Positions 5,800 to 9,382 of a stretch of 9,382 nt of DNA are shown piece after piece; position 1 is the first letter of the stretch; each line of letters opens with the position of its first letter. The DNA is from Pseudomonadota bacterium (GTDB lineage: Bacteria; Pseudomonadota; Gammaproteobacteria; Burkholderiales; Burkholderiaceae_C). The DNA is taken from the NCBI GenBank assembly GCA_023396625.1, contig JAEWVY010000334.1, positions 1-9,382 on the forward strand, in the 5' to 3' direction. The position numbers and the translations under genes are program-made. Below the pieces are notes generated by a model, which saw only the letters and a program-made list of their open reading frames with translations, had not been told where the DNA came from and searched no databases.

Positions 5800-6840
5800 A
5801 TGAATCGATTACTGCAGATTTGCATTGTCAGCTTGGTGACGATGACGCTGTGGGGGGCAGGAGGTGAGGCGCATGCCCGCAAGAATGCGGGTGCAAGGCC
5901 GGTCACCACAGCCGGTGCGAAGGCGCCCAGGCACGGAAAGACCGTCAAAGCGGCCAAAGAGAAAAAACGCAAGGGCGAGAAGACGGCCCGCGCCAGGGGC
6001 AAGGCGGTGGCTCTGATACCCGCCAAGCCTTCCTTTGGCGAAGTCGCGGGTTTACGCGAGGTCCGTGATCCGCTGGATCTGCGATCCAGTGTCGCATTGG
6101 TTGTTGACCAGGACACCAAGGAGGTTCTGTTCAGGAAAAACGACCACGCCGTTCTGCCCATTGCCTCGCTGACCAAGCTGATGACCGGGCTCATCGTGAG
6201 CGAGGCCGGTTTGCCGATGGACGAGACGATCGTCATCACTCAGGATGACGTGGACACCGAAAAGGGCAGCCGCTCGCGCTTGAAGGTCGGCACCGAACTC
6301 AGTCGTGGCGAATTGCTTCATCTGGCGTTGATGTCCAGTGAAAACCGTGCGGCGCACGCGCTGGGCCGAACCTATCCCGGGGGGCTGCCGGTCTTTGTGA
6401 ACCTGATGAACGCACGCGCCAGGGCATTGGGCATGACGGATACGCGCTACAGCGAACCCACCGGGTTGTCGAGCCAGAATCAGTCCAGCGCGAGAGACCT
6501 GGCCACACTGGTGGCGGCAGCCTACAACGACCCTCGCGTGCGTGAGTTTTCCACTTCACCGGGGTATGAGGTCGAGGTGGGGAGTCGTACCCTTCAGTTC
6601 AACAATACGAACAGGCTGGTCAAGAACCCTTCCTGGGACATCGGCCTTCAGAAGACGGGCTATATCTCGGAGGCCGGGCAATGCCTTGTCATGCAGGCCA
6701 AGGTGGCCGGACGCAAGCTGATCATGGTGTTCCTGGATTCCGCCGGAAAGCTGAGCCGCCTTGCCGATGCGGAGCGCGTTCGGCGATGGATCGAGAGCAC
6801 GCCGTCTGCCGCGCTGTTGACCCGCCAGGTCCAGAGTTGA
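5800..6840 (+). CDS. pbpG: PBP7-type D-alanyl-D-alanine endopeptidase (murein DD-endopeptidase)
   Basis: This periplasmic serine peptidase of the S11/PBP7 family cuts D-Ala–meso-diaminopimelate cross-bridges in peptidoglycan. An N-terminal signal peptide is clear: a hydrophobic core at residues 8-19 and a probable cut after AHA (residue 26). The penicillin-binding motifs are all present: SLTK with S123 and K126, SEN at 180-182 and KTG at 285-287. LALMSSENRAA and KTGYISEAGQCLVM closely match the E. coli PBP7 pattern as I remember it. Residues 27-69 form an Ala/Lys/Arg-rich linker unlike the short E. coli one. It probably gives flexible or electrostatic attachment to the envelope (inference). 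There is no C-terminal PBP5-like amphipathic domain. A weak CAGGG at 5786-5790 precedes the start. It appears to be transcribed alone. Confidence 0.93.
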   Translation: MNRLLQICIVSLVTMTLWGAGGEAHARKNAGARPVTTAGAKAPRHGKTVKAAKEKKRKGEKTARARGKAVALIPAKPSFGEVAGLREVRDPLDLRSSVALVVDQDTKEVLFRKNDHAVLPIASLTKLMTGLIVSEAGLPMDETIVITQDDVDTEKGSRSRLKVGTELSRGELLHLALMSSENRAAHALGRTYPGGLPVFVNLMNARARALGMTDTRYSEPTGLSSQNQSSARDLATLVAAAYNDPRVREFSTSPGYEVEVGSRTLQFNNTNRLVKNPSWDIGLQKTGYISEAGQCLVMQAKVAGRKLIMVFLDSAGKLSRLADAERVRRWIESTPSAALLTRQVQS

Positions 6841-6854
6841 GAAGTTTTCTTCTC
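6839..6854. terminator. Small hairpin between convergent pbpG and iclR
   Basis: GAGAAG-TTTT-CTTCTC is a perfect 6-bp stem with a 4-base loop. It begins within the pbpG stop codon (6838-6840) and ends at the first base of the iclR stop codon (6854-6856 on the + strand). The two genes converge with 13 bp between stops, so a shared bidirectional terminator would be economical. Neither side has a T-tail, so it may only be a weak terminator or a 3'-end stabiliser. Confidence 0.35.
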
Positions 6855-7642
6855 TAGCGCGGGGGTTCGGCTTGGTGGCCCAGTGCGGCCGAAATCTTGT
6901 TGGCCGTGGCCTGCAATTTCGGAAGCCAGCTTTCGTCCAGGCGATCCGCCGGGGCGGAAATCGAAAGTCCGGCAACCAGTTTTCCCTGATCGTCGTGGAT
7001 GCCGGCGGCCATGCAGCGCACACCCAGTTCCAGTTCCTCGTTGTCCCGGGCGATGCCTTGCTGGCGCACCCTTGACAGCTCGCGTTCGAATTCGGGCAAT
7101 TGGGTGATGCTGTTGCGGGTATGGCCAGCCAGTCCGGTTCGCGCGGCATAAGCGCGCACGCGCTGAGGGTCATCGGCCGCGAGAAACAACTTGCCGACTG
7201 AAGTCAGGTGCAGTGGCGCTCGTCCGCCAATGGCACGCACCACCTGCATGCCCGAGCGCTCGCTGTAGGCGCGCTCGACATAGACGATCTCATCGCCGTG
7301 TCGCACGCTCAGATTGACGGGTTGCTGTGTCAACCGGTGGAGTTCACGCATCGGTCCCAGGGCGGCTTCACGGACATCCAGCCGGCTTTTGACCAGGTTT
7401 CCCAGTTCAAGCAACCGCATGCCCAGGCGATAGCTGCCCGCCTCGGGGCGATCGACATAGCGACCCAGCGTCAGGTCATTGAGGATTCGGTGTGCCGTGG
7501 ATGGGTGTAGGCCGCTTTTCTCGCTGATGTCTTTGAGCGACATGGCTTCCTTGCGCGATGCCAGGAGGTCGATCAAGGTGAACATCCGTTCAATGACCTG
7601 GATCGCTGGAGAGGCATTGACGCTGGTATTGGATTGGCGCAT
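6854..7642 (-). CDS. IclR-family transcriptional regulator
   Basis: This 262-aa cytosolic DNA-binding protein has the normal IclR length. The N-terminal winged helix-turn-helix spans about 13-75, with SLKDISEKSGLHPSTAHRIL as its core and the recognition helix at about 45-56. The C-terminal effector domain shows the family hallmarks APLHLTSVGKLFLA (142-155) and DNEELELGVRCMAAGI (200-215). IclR proteins bind small carboxylic or aromatic effectors as dimers or tetramers and often repress a neighbouring catabolic operon and themselves. No catabolic gene lies in this window, so the target and effector are unknown. Its 5' end faces bpt on the same strand across an 82-bp gap; pbpG converges on its 3' end. 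ATG 7642 fits the usual short N-terminal extension, and no strong ribosome site was seen. Confidence 0.93.
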   Translation of the reverse strand: MRQSNTSVNASPAIQVIERMFTLIDLLASRKEAMSLKDISEKSGLHPSTAHRILNDLTLGRYVDRPEAGSYRLGMRLLELGNLVKSRLDVREAALGPMRELHRLTQQPVNLSVRHGDEIVYVERAYSERSGMQVVRAIGGRAPLHLTSVGKLFLAADDPQRVRAYAARTGLAGHTRNSITQLPEFERELSRVRQQGIARDNEELELGVRCMAAGIHDDQGKLVAGLSISAPADRLDESWLPKLQATANKISAALGHQAEPPR

Positions 7643-7669
7643 GGTCCAGCCGAGTGATGAACGTAGCGG

Positions 7670-7685
7670 ATTCTAGAGGAAGAAT
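7670..7685 (-). promoter_or_regulatory. Candidate iclR -10 element within a short palindrome
   Basis: On the minus strand TAGAAT (7675 down to 7670) matches the -10 consensus in five of six positions and lies 28-33 bases before the iclR start. The same bases form one arm of ATTCT-N6-AGAAT (7670-7685), a perfect 5-bp inverted repeat 16 bp long. IclR-family operators are often short palindromes overlapping their own promoter, so autoregulation is a reasonable guess. No good -35 was found, and a 5-bp repeat can occur by chance. Confidence 0.3.
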
Positions 7686-7724
7686 GGACGAATTGATGCG
7701 CTGCAACAGATGTGGCGGTGTCGC

Positions 7725-8468
7725 TTACCCGGGCAGCGGGCCTGCCCAGCGCCCATTCTGGAGCAGCTCGAAGGGTCTGAATCGGGATTTGTAGTTCATC
7801 TTCGCGCTCTCATCGATCCAGTAGCCCAGATAGAGGTAAGGCAGGCCGAGTTGCCGCGCCTGCTCGATCTGCCACAGGACGTTGTAGGTGCCATAACTCG
7901 CCCGAGGGTCGGGTTCGTAGAAGGTGTAGACCGCCGAGAGCCCGTCGGTCAGCACGTCCAGAATGGACACCATTCTCAGGCGTCCCGCAGTGCCGTCCGT
8001 TGTGGGGTCCCGAAACTCGACCAGGCGCGAATTGACCCGGCTCTGCAGCAGGAACTGGGTGTACTGATCGATGCTGTCATGGTCCATGCCCCCACCGGCA
8101 TGGCGACTGTTTTGATAGCGCAGGTAGAGCTGATAGTGTTCAGGCACGAAGCACAGCTTCAGGACCCTGGCCTGCAGTGCCTTGTGCTGGGCCCAAGCCC
8201 GTCGCTGACTTCGACTGGCACGGAAGGCATGGGCGAGCACGCGCAGCGGAACGCACGCACGGCAGCCATCGCAGTAAGGCCGGTAGGTGAACATGCCACT
8301 GCGACGGAAGCCGTTGGCGACCAGGTCCGAATAGGCGTCGCTGTGGATAAGGTGGCTTGGTGTGGCAACCTGGGAACGCGCCATCTGGTCTGGCAGATAG
8401 CTGCAGGGGTACGCCGCGGTCGCGTAATACTGCAAAGTCTGTAGTGGCAGATCCTTGAGATGGGTCAC
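7725..8468 (-). CDS. bpt: Aspartate/glutamate leucyltransferase (bacterial ATE1-like protein)
   Basis: Bpt transfers leucine from Leu-tRNA to proteins with N-terminal Asp or Glu, making them ClpS/ClpAP substrates in the bacterial N-degron pathway. The 247-aa protein has the ATE N-terminal domain, with AAYPCSYLP (18-26) and the cysteine cluster YCDGCRACVPLRV (65-77). The C-terminal ATE domain carries YLYLGYWIDESAKMNYKSRFRPFE near the end. C22, C66, C69 and C72 match the cysteine-rich region that in eukaryotic ATE1 is reported to bind a metal or Fe-S cluster. The start is a GTG at 8468-8466. It overlaps the aat stop as GTGA, gives the normal family length and suggests translational coupling. 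The frame stays open far upstream through aat but carries no family sequence there. Older annotations call this family arginyltransferase; Leu specificity is inferred from the bacterial Bpt group. Confidence 0.93.
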   Translation of the reverse strand: MTHLKDLPLQTLQYYATAAYPCSYLPDQMARSQVATPSHLIHSDAYSDLVANGFRRSGMFTYRPYCDGCRACVPLRVLAHAFRASRSQRRAWAQHKALQARVLKLCFVPEHYQLYLRYQNSRHAGGGMDHDSIDQYTQFLLQSRVNSRLVEFRDPTTDGTAGRLRMVSILDVLTDGLSAVYTFYEPDPRASYGTYNVLWQIEQARQLGLPYLYLGYWIDESAKMNYKSRFRPFELLQNGRWAGPLPG

Positions 8469-9229
8469 GGTCGGACGGGCTGAAGCTCGGGGAGTTCGCG
8501 CCAGTATACGGGGTCGAATTGCCAGGACGGCGGGGGGCATTTGACCAACTCGTCCACCTTCAGGGTAAAACTCGGCCGAGGTATCTCCCGCGCGCCAAAC
8601 GAGGCCAGATGCGCGGTGTTCTGCTGGCAGTCGATCATGGGCATGTCGTGCCGGCGGCAGAAGGCCACCAACGCTGCGAGGGCGATTTTCGAGGCGTCCG
8701 GGGTTCTGGTGAACATGGACTCGCCAAACACAGCCCGCCCAATGGCCACGCAGTACAGCCCCCCAGCGAGCGCGCCGTCGATCCATGTTTCCACACTGTG
8801 CGCATGGCCTGCCTGGTGCAAGGCCGTGTAGGCTTTCACCATCTCGGGCACGATCCAGGTCCCGGACTGGCCGGGACGAGGGCTCGCCGCACAGGACGTG
8901 ATGACGTCGGTGAACGCGGTGTCGAAGCGAATTTCGCTGCCAGGTGTGGCCATGAAACGGCGCAATGTTTTCCGGAACGAGCGATGCACGCGGAATGCTT
9001 CTGTCTGCAACACCATGCGGGGGTCGGGGCTCCACCACAGGATGGGCTGTCCGTGACTGAACCAGGGAAATATTCCACGCGAATAGGCTCGAAGCAGGGC
9101 CTCGACAGTGAGCGCGCCGCCTGCGGCAAGCAGGCCCGGTGCGGGACTGTCGATGCCCCATGCGCTGGAAACGGGGGGGAAAGGTTCGCCGGGGGCCAGC
9201 CAGCGCGGGCCGGGCTTCGCGTTTCTCAT
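8465..9229 (-). CDS. aat: Leucyl/phenylalanyl-tRNA–protein transferase
   Basis: Aat attaches Leu or Phe from charged tRNA to proteins with N-terminal Lys or Arg, sending them to ClpS and ClpAP. The 254-aa protein shows the family blocks in order: WLAPGEPFPPV (10-20), GLLAAGGAL (32-40), AYSRGIFPWF (48-57), ILWWSPDPRMVL (63-74), WIDGALAGGLY (149-159), FGESMF (168-173) and IDCQQNTAHLASFGAREI (199-216). I chose ATG 9229 because it puts the WLsP..PFPP block near residue 10 as in relatives. The open frame reaches 9319, but those extra 30 codons run into the tRNA terminator region and carry no family sequence. No strong Shine-Dalgarno is visible. The stop overlaps the bpt start by four bases, so the two N-degron transferases form one translational unit. 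Confidence 0.95.
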   Translation of the reverse strand: MRNAKPGPRWLAPGEPFPPVSSAWGIDSPAPGLLAAGGALTVEALLRAYSRGIFPWFSHGQPILWWSPDPRMVLQTEAFRVHRSFRKTLRRFMATPGSEIRFDTAFTDVITSCAASPRPGQSGTWIVPEMVKAYTALHQAGHAHSVETWIDGALAGGLYCVAIGRAVFGESMFTRTPDASKIALAALVAFCRRHDMPMIDCQQNTAHLASFGAREIPRPSFTLKVDELVKCPPPSWQFDPVYWRELPELQPVRP

Positions 9230-9247
9230 GGTGATCCGCGCCGTGGT

Positions 9248-9276
9248 TGAATAAAGCCGCAAGCAACTGACAACAA
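9248..9276 (-). promoter_or_regulatory. Weak candidate promoter for aat–bpt
   Basis: On the minus strand TTGTTG (9276-9271) and TATTCA (9253-9248) are separated by 17 bp. Each matches consensus in only three of six positions. A promoter is expected somewhere in 9230-9300 because the upstream tRNA ends at a strong terminator. This is the best pair I could find, not a firm call. Confidence 0.25.
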
Positions 9277-9301
9277 GTCCGGAACCCGATGGGGAGACCT
9301 G

Positions 9302-9340
9302 CAAAGACAAAACCCCCAAGCGCCTGAACGCTTGAGGGTT
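9302..9340 (-). terminator. Intrinsic terminator of the tRNA transcript
   Basis: Read on the minus strand, AACCCTCAAGCG pairs with CGCTTGGGGGTT over a 6-base loop (9340-9311). That is 12 bp with one G·U pair. The tail after the stem continues TTGTCTTTG, giving a run of four T at the stem base. It begins ten bases beyond the tRNA 3' end and separates the tRNA from aat. The stem is nearly symmetrical, but on the + strand the following sequence is not T-rich. Confidence 0.88.
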
Positions 9341-9350
9341 GAATCATTCT

Positions 9351-9382
9351 TGGCTCCCCGACCTGGGCTCGAACCAGGGACC
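9351..9382 (-). tRNA. tRNA 3' half, probably tRNA-Asn (truncated by the window edge)
   Basis: The minus strand reads a T-arm, CCTGG-TTCGAGC-CCAGG, then the 3' acceptor strand TCGGGGAG and an encoded CCA at 9353-9351. The anticodon and D-arm lie beyond the window, so the isotype cannot be read directly. The GGTCCCTGGTTCGA...GGGGAGCCA ending matches my memory of betaproteobacterial tRNA-Asn, but this is recall, not proof. A strong terminator follows ten bases downstream. Confidence 0.85.

Noticed and set aside
9230..9319. Thirty extra N-terminal codons of aat starting at 9319
   Set aside because: They reach into the tRNA terminator and do not match the family, whose first conserved block falls near residue 10 when ATG 9229 is used.
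8469..9347. Upstream extension of bpt through aat as one 540-codon protein
   Set aside because: The extension is an out-of-frame reading of aat with no family sequence; the GTG at 8468 gives a normal-length Bpt.
9300..9382. tRNA 3' end as an integration site for a mobile element
   Set aside because: No integrase, repeated copy of the tRNA end or foreign-looking gene is present; the neighbours are housekeeping genes.
1..9382. Search for a CRISPR array, toxin–antitoxin, phage defence or biosynthetic cluster
   Set aside because: There are no regularly spaced direct repeats, and nearly all coding capacity is explained by recognised core genes.

Overview
The window reads as an ordinary chromosomal segment of a GC-rich betaproteobacterium. 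It most resembles Burkholderiales, probably Comamonadaceae or a close relative. The evidence is the ilvH–ilvC–pssA–leuA order, a long-form LeuA, an aat–bpt pair and a tRNA 3' half typical of that order. The family-level placement is inference from remembered gene order and protein style; no database was searched. I see no prophage, transposon, CRISPR array, defence system or other mobile cargo.

Region 1 (1-5637, + strand) is a branched-chain amino acid block. It holds the last codons of ilvH (acetolactate synthase small subunit), ilvC (ketol-acid reductoisomerase) with a textbook terminator, pssA (phosphatidylserine synthase, the one non-amino-acid gene here), and two adjacent 2-isopropylmalate synthase genes from different subfamilies. 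The first of these is a long-form (type 2) LeuA of 564 aa and the second a classical (type 1) LeuA of 512 aa. The products act in sequence: IlvH/IlvC lead to the 2-keto acid of valine, and the LeuA enzymes commit it to leucine. Between pssA and the first leuA is a compact leader. It has a 17-codon peptide with the leucine-rich stretch LALLL, a candidate antiterminator just after the Leu codons, and an intrinsic terminator before the leuA start. It has the layout of a ribosome-mediated leucine attenuator and is the most interesting element here.

Region 2 (5638-6840, + strand) carries a possible terminator, a promoter-like element, a 9-bp inverted repeat in the presumed 5' UTR, and a PBP7-type murein DD-endopeptidase (pbpG) with a signal peptide and a Lys/Arg-rich linker.

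Region 3 (6841-9382, - strand) runs towards pbpG. In transcription order it holds a tRNA 3' half (probably tRNA-Asn) with its terminator, then aat and bpt overlapping by GTGA, then an IclR-family regulator. Aat and Bpt are the two aminoacyl-tRNA–protein transferases of the bacterial N-degron pathway, so this pair marks proteins for ClpS/ClpAP. iclR and pbpG converge with only 13 bp between their stop codons.

The stretches between genes are all under 300 bases; what they hold is given in the entries. In the 240-bp ilvC–pssA gap, nothing is recognisable in roughly 1167-1298.
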